Shown: positions 7,529 through 17,501, counted from the stretch's first letter. The stretch: DNA of 61,080 nucleotides from an uncultured Dorea sp. (GCA_947652615.1 CANTDX010000015.1:1-61080), one strand, 5' to 3'. A program made the numbers and translations. Notes: generated by a model not told the origin, from the letters alone.

Positions 7529-8956
7529 ATTAGCTACGAGATCAGATACATGCTAATATTGCTGGCAGCTATCATTAACCAGAAACCGATCCAGACATTG
7601 AGAAAGCGAATGAGATGGGAGACGCTTTTAGACGTTTCCGATTATCAGGATGTAATCAGTATTGTCTATATAGGGCTTTTAGGAATAGAAAAAGAGATCT
7701 CAGAAGAATGCGAAGCAGAGTTTTATCAGAGTTACAGGAAGCAGCTTCTTCTTTATGAATCCTACAAGAAGGTAGATGAGGTCATCAAGTGGCAGTTGGA
7801 GAGACATAAGATAGACGCTCTGTTTCTGTTAGATTCAGAAGTAACCGAGATGTACCCTAAGCCGGAGATGGCTCATATCAGACAGATAGAGATTCTTGCG
7901 GACAAGAAGGAGATGCCCAGGATCCATAGAATTATGTTGGATATGGATTATGAGCAGCGGGAAGAAGCGATGGGCAGCGGAGTGGTCTATGTGAGAGTAC
8001 CTGGTGTCCGTATTGTATTCTATGACGGAATGCCGATCGAGAATAAGGTGATCAGGCATTACTTTTCCGGTTCTATTAAGAGTTATCGGCGCATAGAGTC
8101 TTACAAGTTCATACATATGCTGACGAATGAGGAGGTCTACCTGTATCGTGCGGCGAGGATGGTCGAGCTGTATATTACGGGTAAGCTGAAGATTCGGGAT
8201 ATTATGGATCTGTGGCAGTTTAAGAAGGTTCTGGGTGAGAAGTTCCGCTGGAAGGCAGTGAGAGAATTTCTGGAGAAGGCAAAGTGGCAGGAATTTATCC
8301 GGCAGGCGGAGCTGCTTGCGGAACTCTGGTTTGGTGAAGGAGCCGAGCAGCAGTATGGGGTGGCAATAGAACTGGAAGAATATATCTTATCGCGCGGACG
8401 TGAGAATGAGCATCTGGATGAAGAGCTTCTGCCGTGTGAGAAGGTGAGGCTGGATTTCTACTGGCGTGACAGGGATAAGGAATGGGCTCTTAAGCAGCAG
8501 GCATGGTGGTTTCCTTCAAGAGAGTACATGATGCAGTTTTTCCCGGCGCTTGAGAAGTATCCGTTTTTATTGGTATTTTGTTGGATTGTCCGCAATTGGC
8601 GTTTTATTAGACGAATCTGTACAAATAAGTGTAAGAAAGCAGGATTTCGGCTTAGAGTCAGATTGTTGGATATAAAAGAAAAATTGAAAGGAATGATAGG
8701 CAGGAAGAAGGATGGAGAGGAGGAGATGCCTGAGGCGGCCGAAGGAGACAAAGGCAGCGGGGCGGATCCGAATATAAGCGGGGAAGATGCGGCTGAGGAA
8801 GCAGGCCCCGATGAGAGCAGCGCAGGCACGGCCGAAGGAACGGCGGCGCAGGCAGAAGAAGCGGGGGATTCCCCGAACAGAGAGACGGCGGATGAGACCG
8901 CTAGATTAGAAGAAACAGAAGGAGAGAACTATGAAGAACTTAAAAATCAGATCTAA
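7529..8956 (+). CDS. Degenerate nucleotidyltransferase-fold protein (NTP_transf_5-like) with acidic tail
   Basis: About 475 residues. Residues ~1-330 follow the layout of the uncharacterised nucleotidyltransferase family PF14907: an [15 protein letters not shown] start, then [18 protein letters not shown] (~112-129), where active members have an R-x-x-D-x-D core, and finally [13 protein letters not shown]. The catalytic acidic pair appears replaced (QIE for DID), so it may be inactive. Residues ~340-400 are basic, and the last ~75 are acidic and low-complexity. The conventional start is ATG 7550, but GGAGG (7515-7519) is 30 nt from it. An in-frame ATT at 7529 has a 9-nt spacing and restores the expected family N-terminus, so I place the start there tentatively. 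The 3' end overlaps the chemoreceptor gene by 26 nt, so the two are translationally linked. Confidence 0.6.
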   Translation: MSYEIRYMLILLAAIINQKPIQTLRKRMRWETLLDVSDYQDVISIVYIGLLGIEKEISEECEAEFYQSYRKQLLLYESYKKVDEVIKWQLERHKIDALFLLDSEVTEMYPKPEMAHIRQIEILADKKEMPRIHRIMLDMDYEQREEAMGSGVVYVRVPGVRIVFYDGMPIENKVIRHYFSGSIKSYRRIESYKFIHMLTNEEVYLYRAARMVELYITGKLKIRDIMDLWQFKKVLGEKFRWKAVREFLEKAKWQEFIRQAELLAELWFGEGAEQQYGVAIELEEYILSRGRENEHLDEELLPCEKVRLDFYWRDRDKEWALKQQAWWFPSREYMMQFFPALEKYPFLLVFCWIVRNWRFIRRICTNKCKKAGFRLRVRLLDIKEKLKGMIGRKKDGEEEMPEAAEGDKGSGADPNISGEDAAEEAGPDESSAGTAEGTAAQAEEAGDSPNRETADETARLEETEGENYEELKNQI

Positions 8957-10613
8957 ATTGTTAGTGTCATTTGGAGTAGTGCTCGTGCTGACGATTTTAG
9001 TATCCTTGTATTCCATTTTACAGCTAAGAAAGGCAAGCAATAATCTGAATGAATTTATGGAAGGCTCAGTTGCGGCAGACGATGCGGTCAAGGCATGCCG
9101 TATTGCAACATTTATGGCGGCGACGGATGTGCGTAATATGATCATAGCAGGGCAGACAGACGCGGCGAACCTGCAGGCGATCGACGAGAGCAAGGCAAGT
9201 ATTGAGTCTAATCTGGAGAAGCTGCATAGCCTGGATATCCTGAATAAGGATGAAGTGGCTGAATTTGAGAATTCTTTGAACAAATGGCTTGGTATTGCGG
9301 ATGATATCCTGAATAAGTTAAAGTCGGGAGACGCGATGCGCGCGGCGGAGCTGGTGCGGACACAGTGTACACCGGCGCTTGAAGAAGTGATATCTAATAT
9401 TAATCAGTTAATTGAGAATACGGCGGCTATTCGTGCAGAGACTATGGATGAGAGCGTGAGGGAGACGAACATGAGCATGATCATCCTCCTGGCCATTACC
9501 GTAGTCGCGATTGCGCTTGCAATGATCATCTGTGCGAGAGTGACAAGAATGATCGTATATCCGGTTCATCAGGTGGAAGAGGCGATGGAAGGCCTGTCCA
9601 ATGGGGAGATGTCGCAGTCGCTTGAGTATGAGTCTGCGGATGAGTTCGGTATGCTAGTGAACAGTGTGAAGAGTACCTGCGAAGGTCTGGAGGCTGTTGT
9701 CGGAGATCTGACACGTCTGCTGGATCAGATGGCAAGCGGGAATTTCGACCTCTTTGCGGAGGACAATATCTACAAGGGAGATTTCGAGCCGCTGTTGGCA
9801 TCCATCCGTAAGATGAACCGCAGCCTGAGCGATACGATGAGACAGATCAACGATGCGTCCGACCAGGTGGCAAGCGGTGCCGACCAGGTATCTTCCGGTG
9901 CGCAGGCGTTGTCACAGGGCGCGACAGAGCAGGCAAGTTCCGTACAGGAATTGGCGGCAACGATCAACGACATTTCAAGAGAAGTCAGCAATACTGCTGA
10001 AAACGCGAGAGAAGCAAGCAGTAAAGTTATGGAAGCACAGAGCAAGCTGTCTGTATCCAATGAGCAGATGCAGGATATGATCTCTGCTATGGGCGAGATC
10101 AGCCAGAAGTCCGGCGATATCGGCAAGATTATCAAGACCATCGAAGATATTGCATTCCAGACCAATATCCTTGCGCTGAACGCGGCAGTAGAGGCAGCCC
10201 GTGCAGGCGAGGCAGGCAAGGGCTTCGCAGTAGTAGCCGATGAGGTTCGTAATCTTGCGTCCAAGAGTGCGGAAGCGGCAAGCAATACGACTGTGCTGAT
10301 CGAGGGAACGATTCTGGCAGTAGAGAACGGTACGAATATCGTAGACCGTACTGCGGAAGCGATTTCCGAGACGGTAGAGAGTACGAAGAGCGCTGTTACA
10401 TATGTGGATAAGATTTCTACAGCGGCGGTAAGCCAGGCAGAAGCGATTGCACAGGTAACGATGGGTATGGATCAGATCTCCAGCGTGGTTCAGACGAACT
10501 CTGCTACAGCGGAAGAGAGCGCGGCAGCCAGCGAAGAGCTATCCAGTCAGTCTCAGTTATTGAAGTCCCTGATTTCTCGGTTCAAGCTGAGAAGTGCAAG
10601 ACCGGGCGAATAA
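8931..10613 (+). CDS. Methyl-accepting chemotaxis protein (transmembrane chemoreceptor)
   Basis: 560 residues. TM1 spans ~9-30. A 4-helix-bundle type ligand domain follows (~35-180), then TM2 (~182-204), a HAMP domain (~205-258) and a long cytoplasmic signalling coiled coil. The hairpin tip [20 protein letters not shown], the CheA/CheW contact region, is perfectly conserved. The receptor senses an extracytoplasmic signal and controls CheA kinase activity. There is no CheR-tethering pentapeptide at the C-terminus (it ends RSARPGE). The start codon lies inside the end of the preceding gene, after AAGGAGAG, so expression is coupled to that gene. The ligand cannot be told from the sequence. Confidence 0.93.
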   Translation: MKNLKIRSKLLVSFGVVLVLTILVSLYSILQLRKASNNLNEFMEGSVAADDAVKACRIATFMAATDVRNMIIAGQTDAANLQAIDESKASIESNLEKLHSLDILNKDEVAEFENSLNKWLGIADDILNKLKSGDAMRAAELVRTQCTPALEEVISNINQLIENTAAIRAETMDESVRETNMSMIILLAITVVAIALAMIICARVTRMIVYPVHQVEEAMEGLSNGEMSQSLEYESADEFGMLVNSVKSTCEGLEAVVGDLTRLLDQMASGNFDLFAEDNIYKGDFEPLLASIRKMNRSLSDTMRQINDASDQVASGADQVSSGAQALSQGATEQASSVQELAATINDISREVSNTAENAREASSKVMEAQSKLSVSNEQMQDMISAMGEISQKSGDIGKIIKTIEDIAFQTNILALNAAVEAARAGEAGKGFAVVADEVRNLASKSAEAASNTTVLIEGTILAVENGTNIVDRTAEAISETVESTKSAVTYVDKISTAAVSQAEAIAQVTMGMDQISSVVQTNSATAEESAAASEELSSQSQLLKSLISRFKLRSARPGE

Positions 10614-10643
10614 TAGATAATAGATAAGAGAAAAGTGCAGAAG

Positions 10644-10672
10644 GGCGTTCCTGTTATCAGGGACGCCTTTTT
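10644..10672 (+). terminator. Terminator after chemoreceptor gene
   Basis: GGCGTTCCTG (10644-10653) pairs with CAGGGACGCC (10658-10667) with one G-U pair, a 4-nt loop and a following T-run. Confidence 0.9.
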
Positions 10673-10766
10673 AAAGCTTTTTTAAATGAAAATTTATTCT
10701 ATAATCTAAGGAAATGTGTTATAATAAAATGCATGCTAAGGTAAGGGCAATGGGGGGAAGTAAGGT

Positions 10767-11114
10767 ATGGCAGACAGGTTTCGTATATTCGGGGGATTCC
10801 GTTCGCAGATCGGAGCGGATAGCCTTGAAGATATAGAGGGGTTTATCAGGGCGGAAGAGGCAGTGGAAGAGTATATGGTTGAATCAGATGCCGAGGATGG
10901 CATTAAGATTCATATGTCGCTGAAGAGTTTTTCATTTCTGGCAGCAAAGGACATATTTTTGCGTTTGGCGGAATTCATGAGACGCAGTTGTTATAATATA
11001 TATACCAGTGAAGAGACGAAAGAGGGTGTGCGCTATCTGTTCCTTACCGGTATGGAAGGCCGGGACGGAATTAAGATGGATATCACGATAGATGAGAAGA
11101 TGAATGATGAATGA
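10767..11114 (+). CDS. Hypothetical 115-residue protein upstream of hybrid kinase
   Basis: I do not recognise this protein. It is acidic, has no signal peptide or membrane segment, and reads like a compact alpha/beta domain (GIKIHMSLKSFSFLAAKDIFLRLAEFMRRS). The ATG follows GGGGGAAG at good spacing. A TATAAT box at ~10719 may be its promoter, with a poor -35. It ends about 20 nt before the most likely start of the hybrid histidine kinase, so the two form an operon, and the small protein may modulate or accompany the kinase. That role is inferred from position only. Confidence 0.6.
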   Translation: MADRFRIFGGFRSQIGADSLEDIEGFIRAEEAVEEYMVESDAEDGIKIHMSLKSFSFLAAKDIFLRLAEFMRRSCYNIYTSEETKEGVRYLFLTGMEGRDGIKMDITIDEKMNDE

Positions 11115-11135
11115 TGAATGCAGGAGTGCCGTAGG

Positions 11136-13322
11136 ATGAAGGGAGGGGAGGCATTGAATAATCGTAAGAAGAATAAGGAAGGTGAGATAGACAGCGTTTA
11201 TTCATTGCTGAAGATTTATAATATGAATGCGGAAGATATGCTGAAGAAGATAACAGACGAGATGCCTGGAGGTTTCTTCGTGTACCAGGCAGGCGGAGAT
11301 GAAGAGATCATATATGCCAATATGGCGATGCTCCGTATATTTGAATGCGATACGATGGAGGAATTTGTTGAATTGACGGGGAATTCGTTTCGCGGGATCG
11401 TGCATCCGGATGATCTGGAGGAAGTAGAGCAAAGTATCTGGTATCAGATCCAGGAGAGCCGCTATGATCTGGATTACGTGGAATATCGGATTGTCACGAA
11501 GTATGGGAATGTCCGCTGGGTGGAGGATTACGGGCATTTTATCCACAGTGGGATCGTCGGGGATATATTCTATGTGTTTTTGTCGGATGCGACGGAGAGA
11601 CTGCAGCAGAAGGAAGAGGAGAAGGAGGAACTGCTGTCAGAACAGCTTCAGAAGGAAGAGATCCTTAAGCAGCGTATTGAGGAATATGACAAGGAATTAG
11701 AGGTTGTCAATCAGGAACAGCTTCGCCATATGAATGTGATCGAAGGGCTCAGTATGGATTATGAGTCTATTTTCTATGCCGATCTGGATGAGAATCGGAT
11801 TCAGACATACCGCCACAGTGACCGGATAGAGTATCAGTTCGGCGGCGGACGGTGGCTGTGTGAGTTCGAGGGATTTGACGCGGAGTATATTCAGACCTGG
11901 GTGCATCCGGAGGACCGTTGGATCGTGGAGGAGGCGACGAATCCGGATTATATCCGGGAGAGACTGTCCGAGACAGGGATGTATTATATTAATTACCGGA
12001 TCATCAAGGACGGGAAAGTGGAATATCTGCAGCTTCGTGTGGTGAATGTAGGTCCCGCGGAGCAGGTGTCGGAGATCGTCATGGGCTATCGGAGCGTGGA
12101 CGACGAGATCCGGCGTGAGATGATGCAGAAGAATCTGGTTGAGGATGCGCTGGGGCGCGCAGAGGAGGCGAATGCCGCGAAGGATGCGTTTCTGGCCAAT
12201 ATGTCTCACGATATGCGGACTCCGATGAATGCGATCGTAGGATTTACCAGTCTTGCCAAGCGGTACATAGATGACAGGGATAAGGTGTGGGAATATCTGA
12301 ACAAGATCGAGGAATCCGGGGAACATCTGCTGAACCTGATCAATGACGTATTGGAGATATCCAAGATGGATACCACGGAAGTGAATCTTGAGGAAGAAGA
12401 GTGTAATATCCGCGCCTGTGTCGAGGAAGTGCATGAAGCGATCCTGCCCAAGGCGAATACGAAGAATATTACAATCCTTCTGGATGTCTCGGGAGTGAAG
12501 CATTGCGAGGTCTACAGTGATCCGGAGAAGCTGAATCAGGTTCTCTGGCGGCTGGGAAGCAATGCCGTCCAGTATACGGAGGATGGCGGCAGGATCCAGG
12601 TCACTGTCAAGGAACTGGAGGGAACAGAGAACGATTATGTATCTTACCAGTTTGTGGTTGAGGACAACGGGATCGGAATGAGCGAGAGCTTCCAGGAGCG
12701 TATGTTTGAGCCGTTTGAGAGGCAGAAGAATACGACGATGAGCCGTATACACGGTACGGGGCTTGGCCTGACTATTGCGAAGAGGATCGTGGATCTGATG
12801 AATGGAAGCATCGAGGTGAACAGTGTAGAAGGCGAAGGCAGCAGATTCACGGTGACGCTTGATTTCCGTATACGGCAGGAGGGCATGCATCAATCTGAGA
12901 TGAAGAAGAAGAGTTCTGTCGATGCGGCGCAGGAGTATAAGGTTCTGTTGGTGGAAGATAATGAGATCAATATGGAACTGGAGGTTGAACTGCTGAGGGA
13001 TGAGGGTTTCCTTGTGGATACTGCGACGGACGGAAGTATTGCGGTGGAGATGGTGAGGAATTCCCGGCCCGGAGAGTATGCAGTGATACTGATGGACATC
13101 CAGATGCCGGTCATGGACGGGTATCATGCGGCGCAGGCCATCCGCAGCCTTAAGAATCCGTCGCTTGCCAGGATTCCGATCATCGCGGTCTCGGCCAATG
13201 CATTCGAAGAGGACCGGCGGAAGGCGCTTGAGTGCGGGATGAACGCGCATGTGGCGAAGCCGGTGGATATCACACAGTTATTGAGCGCGATCAGCGGTAC
13301 ATTGTATAGCGCCGGGAGCTGA
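11136..13322 (+). CDS. Soluble hybrid sensor histidine kinase (PAS-PAS-HisKA-HATPase-REC)
   Basis: About 728 residues with no membrane segment. Two PAS-type sensor domains (~45-160 and ~200-330) are joined by a charged coiled coil (~160-195). HisKA follows with the phosphorylatable His in LANMSHDMRTPMNAIVGF. The ATPase domain has N-box LGSNAVQYTEDGG, G1 DNGIGM and G2 GTGLGLTIAKRIV. A C-terminal receiver (~600-725) has VEDN, phosphoacceptor Asp in VILMDIQMPVMDG, and the AKPVD lysine. It probably senses a cytoplasmic cue and passes phosphate within itself or to a phosphotransfer protein encoded elsewhere. Start 11136 has AGGAG 9 nt upstream; 11118 (no site) and a TTG at 11154 are alternatives. 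Confidence 0.88.
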   Translation: MKGGEALNNRKKNKEGEIDSVYSLLKIYNMNAEDMLKKITDEMPGGFFVYQAGGDEEIIYANMAMLRIFECDTMEEFVELTGNSFRGIVHPDDLEEVEQSIWYQIQESRYDLDYVEYRIVTKYGNVRWVEDYGHFIHSGIVGDIFYVFLSDATERLQQKEEEKEELLSEQLQKEEILKQRIEEYDKELEVVNQEQLRHMNVIEGLSMDYESIFYADLDENRIQTYRHSDRIEYQFGGGRWLCEFEGFDAEYIQTWVHPEDRWIVEEATNPDYIRERLSETGMYYINYRIIKDGKVEYLQLRVVNVGPAEQVSEIVMGYRSVDDEIRREMMQKNLVEDALGRAEEANAAKDAFLANMSHDMRTPMNAIVGFTSLAKRYIDDRDKVWEYLNKIEESGEHLLNLINDVLEISKMDTTEVNLEEEECNIRACVEEVHEAILPKANTKNITILLDVSGVKHCEVYSDPEKLNQVLWRLGSNAVQYTEDGGRIQVTVKELEGTENDYVSYQFVVEDNGIGMSESFQERMFEPFERQKNTTMSRIHGTGLGLTIAKRIVDLMNGSIEVNSVEGEGSRFTVTLDFRIRQEGMHQSEMKKKSSVDAAQEYKVLLVEDNEINMELEVELLRDEGFLVDTATDGSIAVEMVRNSRPGEYAVILMDIQMPVMDGYHAAQAIRSLKNPSLARIPIIAVSANAFEEDRRKALECGMNAHVAKPVDITQLLSAISGTLYSAGS

Positions 13323-13358
13323 CCGCCGTATAAGATTATATATGCATACAGGTTAAAG

Positions 13359-13397
13359 ACGTGTCTTTGGTAAGAATTTTCCGGAGACACGTTTTTT
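13359..13397 (+). terminator. Terminator after hybrid kinase gene
   Basis: ACGTGTCTTTGG (13359-13370) pairs with CCGGAGACACGT (13381-13392) with G-U pairs, followed by six T. Confidence 0.9.
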
Positions 13398-13483
13398 AGA
13401 TTCTTGTTGCCTGCTTAAGAACTGTTTTGCATCAGATTGGGAAGTTATAATCTGAGTATCAAATGTAAGGGAGGCAAATGTAA

Positions 13484-13552
13484 ATGGAAAGATATGGTTA
13501 CGCACGTGTTTCAACGAAGGATCAGAATCCGGAACGGCAGATGGCAGAATGA
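13484..13552 (+). pseudogene. Serine recombinase (resolvase/invertase) N-terminal remnant
   Basis: An ATG with a GGGAGG site 9 nt upstream opens a 22-codon frame reading MERYGYARVSTKDQNPERQ before a TGA. The Y-x-R-V-S-T-x-D-Q-N block, with its catalytic serine, is the hallmark start of resolvase/invertase-type serine recombinases. The remaining ~160 residues of such an enzyme are absent, so this is the scar of a lost mobile element or inversion gene. The next recognisable sequence, 100 nt on, is the end of the broken AAA-ATPase gene on the other strand. Confidence 0.75.
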
Positions 13553-13605
13553 GCAGAAGGACTTGAGAATAGAATTTCAGAAGACGGAAGCACTATTGGT
13601 TCAAA

Positions 13606-13629
13606 GGGATGTCCGAAAATAGACATCCC
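13606..13629. terminator. Small hairpin between recombinase remnant and AAA pseudogene
   Basis: GGGATGTC pairs perfectly with GACATCCC across an 8-nt loop. No T-run follows on the plus strand. It may be a leftover of the decayed element's terminator. Confidence 0.35.
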
Positions 13630-13653
13630 CCACTCTCCACACATCAGAAAAAG

Positions 13654-15101
13654 TTATACAACAGCTTCTATTAATAATTTATTCCCAAGCGTAATCTCTT
13701 TTATGCCAATGGTCTTCTTCTTATTGAAATTAAAGCTAAGCATATATCCTTTGGTGAGATGGAAGTATTCGAGATAATTGGATAGCTGTTCTTCTCCCCG
13801 TTCGTTATAAGCATTACCTCTCCAGATTTTGATTTCGATGACATCCTGCTGACCGCGGTAATGGATGACCAGGTCCATACGTTCGTTATTCCGAGTCCTG
13901 GATTCAACACTGTAGCTGCCAATACCGTTAATAATGGGTTTCAGAAATAACAGCTCGATGCGAATTCTGCAGAGATAAAATAATTGTAAAGTACGGATTC
14001 AAAGATTCTATTGGAAATGACAGCCGTATCATTTTCATTACGGATGAATCCAAACATGACAGCGTCTTTGATGTAATCATTCGTAGCAGTGTATGGAATA
14101 GGCTTCCCTGTAAATAATAATTGATACAGCACAGTTCTCAACTCAGGATACAGCTTTAGTTTTCTGATCATAGATTGATACAGAGTATTGTCTTCCTTTT
14201 CAATCATTTTTTCCGCTTCGTAGAATCCGGTATCGGTCCATGCACTAATTTTATCGGGAAATTCTTTTGTACCGGGGAGTCGTTCATCCATATAGTTACA
14301 GATACGGGATACCAGATACGGGTAACCGGCTGTGTACGAATAAATCAAACGAGATATTTTTTCAATGTTCATGCCTGTATGGGAATCATCTTCGTAAGCG
14401 TTAAGCATTCCGGCAATCTCATTTGCAGAAAAACTCATGTCTACAAGAAAATCAGCAGCAATATTCCAAGGACTGTTTTCCACATGTTTGTCCTCGGGCT
14501 GCATCTTGTGTCGTAGATTGCGAATATCATAGACACCTGCAAGGATTACAGAGTGGAAAGTTGGTGTTTTCTGTCTCTTCAAATAATAGGCGCGAAGCTG
14601 GGCGAGAAAATCAAGAAAAATCTGATTGTTTGAAGCGGTATCTGCTTCATCTATAAGAAGAACAATTTTTCTTTTTGATTCTTGACACCATGTTTTCAGA
14701 ACTTTAAAAAGTGGTTGGAGTGATATTGTCTGTGTTTTTTTTTCTGCGAATGAAATGAGTTTCTTTTCAACATCATCAGGAAAGTTTGGCACCAAATCCA
14801 ACAATTCTGAAGAAAAAGCTGAGACGAACGCCGGTTCATTTTCAAATGATGAAGAACTCATGATTTGAAAATCCATGCTGATCACTTGATAATCATCTGC
14901 CAGATCATCTGCCAGAGCAGTTAATATAGTAGTCTTGCCATATTGCCGTGCACGGTTAATGGTAAAATACTTCCCTGCATCTACCATTGACTTAATCTCT
15001 TGTAATCGGCCAGAGAGATCTACCATATAATGCAGCCTGGGATCACAGGATCCGTCAGTATTAAAACTTTTGCTCATTTGGTCAATACACCTTCCATCCA
15101 T
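13654..15101 (-). pseudogene. Broken AAA-ATPase/PD-(D/E)XK nuclease gene (paralogue of 49274-50842)
   Basis: The first part (start 15077 after GGAAGG, or ATG 15101; stop 13941) encodes an ATP-binding domain with Walker A RARQYGKTT and Walker B IVLLIDEAD. It reads through SNRIFESVLYNYF and then stops early at SSCYF. From ~13950 to 13654 another frame carries the missing end, starting at ELLFLKPIINGIGSY, with the nuclease-type DLVIHY and EIKIW and finishing LLIEAVV. Compared with the intact gene near 50 kb, about 65 residues between the NYF and KPIING segments are gone, and the frames no longer match. The cause is an internal deletion plus frameshift next to a recombinase scar. The ATPase half still has an intact frame and might be expressed. 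Confidence 0.85.
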
Positions 15102-15248
15102 TGATTTTATGTGTGTTTATAATAGCATATGGGATTTTTTATTGCAAATAATTCATAGATTCTTAATTATTATTTAATTCTTTTACTCTATGATTCAAAC
15201 GGAAAATCATGTATAATAATCTCTATTACCACAATTCGGGAGAAATAT

Positions 15249-16127
15249 ATGAATAAACCGGTCTTAGGGATTCCGCAGAATACCATAGAGATTCTGCAGA
15301 AGTATGATTTTTCATTTCAGAAGAAGTTTGGTCAGAATTTTCTGATTGATACCCATGTACTTGACAAGATTATCCGTGCGGCGGATATTAATAAGGAAGA
15401 TATGGCATTGGAGATTGGTCCCGGGATCGGGACCATGACCCAATATCTGGCGGAAGCGGCAGGGAAGGTTGTAGCCGTAGAGATCGATAAGAATCTGATA
15501 CCGATCCTGTCTGATACTCTCCGTGCATATCCGAATGTAAGGATTATCAATGAGGATATCCTGAAGCTTGATATCCGGGAGCTTGCATTGACGGAGCATG
15601 GAGGGAAGCCTGTTAAGGTAGTGGCGAATCTTCCTTATTACATAACGACACCGATCATTATGGGATTGTTTGAAGAGCATGTGCCGGTGGAGAGCATTAC
15701 CGTTATGGTACAGAAGGAAGTGGCGGAACGTATGCAGACCGGGCCTGGCAATAAGGACTATGGGGCGCTGTCATTAGCTGTGCAGTATTATGCAAGCCCC
15801 TATATCGTGGCGAATGTACCGCCGAATTGCTTTATGCCAAGGCCCAGGGTAGGGTCGGCGGTGATCCGTCTGACCTGCCATGAGCATCCGCCGGTTGAGG
15901 TGAAGGACGAGCGTCTCTTATTTGATGTCATACGGGCATCGTTTAATCAGCGTAGGAAGACGTTGGCCAATGGATTGAGTAATTCAGATAAGATTGTATT
16001 TTCGAAAGAGGTGATATTGGAGGCGATCGGGAAGCTTGGCAAGGGGACCGGCGTCAGAGGAGAAGCCCTGACACTGGAAGAGTTTGCAAGGCTCAGTAAT
16101 TATCTGTACGACAGAAAGGAGAGGTAG
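15249..16127 (+). CDS. rsmA: 16S rRNA (A1518/A1519-N6)-dimethyltransferase
   Basis: 292 residues, the usual RsmA/KsgA length. The enzyme transfers four methyl groups from S-adenosylmethionine to two adjacent adenines at the 3' end of 16S rRNA late in small-subunit assembly. Visible motifs are FGQNFLID (28-34), the SAM-binding EIGPGIG (55-61) and the catalytic NLPYY (~125-129), followed by the small C-terminal helical domain. Loss of this activity gives kasugamycin resistance in other bacteria. The ATG follows GGGAG at 6-nt spacing. The next gene begins 2 nt after the stop. Confidence 0.95.
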   Translation: MNKPVLGIPQNTIEILQKYDFSFQKKFGQNFLIDTHVLDKIIRAADINKEDMALEIGPGIGTMTQYLAEAAGKVVAVEIDKNLIPILSDTLRAYPNVRIINEDILKLDIRELALTEHGGKPVKVVANLPYYITTPIIMGLFEEHVPVESITVMVQKEVAERMQTGPGNKDYGALSLAVQYYASPYIVANVPPNCFMPRPRVGSAVIRLTCHEHPPVEVKDERLLFDVIRASFNQRRKTLANGLSNSDKIVFSKEVILEAIGKLGKGTGVRGEALTLEEFARLSNYLYDRKER

Positions 16128-16129
16128 AT

Positions 16130-17500
16130 ATGGATAAAAAGAAGGATTTTTCATTGTTTGAGGTTACACCGGAGATCGAACATTTTGCAGAACTCTGTAA
16201 TCAGAATAATGAGATCGACAAGGAGCTGTACACCAGATACGAGGTTAAGAGGGGACTCCGTGACTTGAACGGGAAGGGTGTGCTCGCAGGACTGACGAAT
16301 ATATCAGATGTATGCGCGAAGAAGGTCGTGAACGGAGAAGAGGTTCCATGTGCGGGTAATCTGTACTACCGCGGCTATAATATCAAGGATCTGGTCAAGG
16401 GATTTCTTGAGGACAAGCATTTTGGATTTGAAGAGATCACGTATCTTCTGCTATTTGGGGAACTGCCGACAGAGAAGGAGCTGGAGCTGTTTCACGATAC
16501 GTTGGTGGAGAGGCGTACGCTGCCTCCGACATTCGTGAGGGATGTGATCATGAAGGCGCCAAGCCGGGATGTAATGATAACGCTGTCACGTTCGATTCTG
16601 AATCTCTACTCATATGACGATAAGGCAGACGATACATCGATTCCGAACGTGCTGCGCCAATGTCTGAACCTGATCAGTGAGTTTCCGATGCTGATGGTAT
16701 ACGGGTATCATGCATACAGCCACCGGATGGGGGAGGATCTTTTTATCTATGCGCCGTCTTCGGAACTGTCTACGGCAGAGAATATCCTGATGATGCTCCG
16801 TGAGGACAGGCAGTATACAGAGCTTGAGGCTAAGATCCTGGATATGGCGCTTGTGCTCCATATGGATCACGGCGGCGGTAACAATTCGACGTTCACGACT
16901 CATGTGGTTACCTCATCAGGGACGGATACATATTCAACGATCGCGGCGGCGCTCGCTTCACTGAAGGGGCCCAAGCACGGCGGTGCGAATATCAAAGTAA
17001 CGCAGATGTTCGAGGATATGAAGAAGCAAGTGAAGGACTGGACGGACGAGGATGAGGTACGCAGGTATCTCTGTGATCTCCTGGAGAAGAAGGCGTTCGA
17101 CAAGAAGGGACTGATCTATGGGATGGGACATGCCGTCTACTCCATATCAGATCCAAGAGCGGATATCTTCAAGGTGTTTGTGAAGCAGTTGGCGCAGGAG
17201 AAGGGCTGCGAGGAGGAATATGCGCTCTATGAGATGGTTGAGAATATGGCGCCGAAGGTGATCGCCGAGAAGAGGAAGATATACAAGGGCGTGAATGCGA
17301 ATGTGGATTTCTACAGCGGTCTGGTATACAGTATGTTAGATCTTCCGCCGGCATTGTATACGCCGATCTTCGCGACCGCCCGTATCGTGGGATGGAGTGC
17401 GCACAGACTGGAAGAGCTTCGGAATGTGGATAAGATCATTCGTCCGGCATACAGGCCGTTGGCAGAACACAGGGATTATATTCGGATGGGAGACCGTTAG
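16130..17500 (+). CDS. Citrate synthase
   Basis: 456-residue Si-type citrate synthase, condensing oxaloacetate and acetyl-CoA in the cytoplasm. Catalytic signatures are LHMDHGGGNNSTF (first active-site His), GPKHGGAN, and MGHAVYSISDPRA (second His); an Asp in the C-terminal part is expected. The N-terminal extension (LRDLNGKGVLAGLTNIS, then YYRGYNIKDLV) is typical of the longer clostridial form. In anaerobes it feeds an oxidative branch to 2-oxoglutarate and glutamate. It sits 2 nt after rsmA and 1 nt before the hydrolase gene, so the three are one transcript. 2-methylcitrate synthase activity cannot be excluded from sequence alone. Confidence 0.92.
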   Translation: MDKKKDFSLFEVTPEIEHFAELCNQNNEIDKELYTRYEVKRGLRDLNGKGVLAGLTNISDVCAKKVVNGEEVPCAGNLYYRGYNIKDLVKGFLEDKHFGFEEITYLLLFGELPTEKELELFHDTLVERRTLPPTFVRDVIMKAPSRDVMITLSRSILNLYSYDDKADDTSIPNVLRQCLNLISEFPMLMVYGYHAYSHRMGEDLFIYAPSSELSTAENILMMLREDRQYTELEAKILDMALVLHMDHGGGNNSTFTTHVVTSSGTDTYSTIAAALASLKGPKHGGANIKVTQMFEDMKKQVKDWTDEDEVRRYLCDLLEKKAFDKKGLIYGMGHAVYSISDPRADIFKVFVKQLAQEKGCEEEYALYEMVENMAPKVIAEKRKIYKGVNANVDFYSGLVYSMLDLPPALYTPIFATARIVGWSAHRLEELRNVDKIIRPAYRPLAEHRDYIRMGDR

Positions 17501-17501
17501 A

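Noticed and set aside
11697..13250. A 517-codon minus-strand frame over the hybrid kinase, and a similar 454-codon frame at 51210-52574
   Set aside because: Both mirror well-supported plus-strand signalling genes, have no ribosome binding site and encode unlikely protein compositions.
13654..15101. Two short overlapping minus-strand frames (13654-13878 and 13701-13922) as separate small genes
   Set aside because: One is the displaced C-terminal end of the AAA/nuclease paralogue and the other its shadow; together with 13941-15101 they form a single broken gene.
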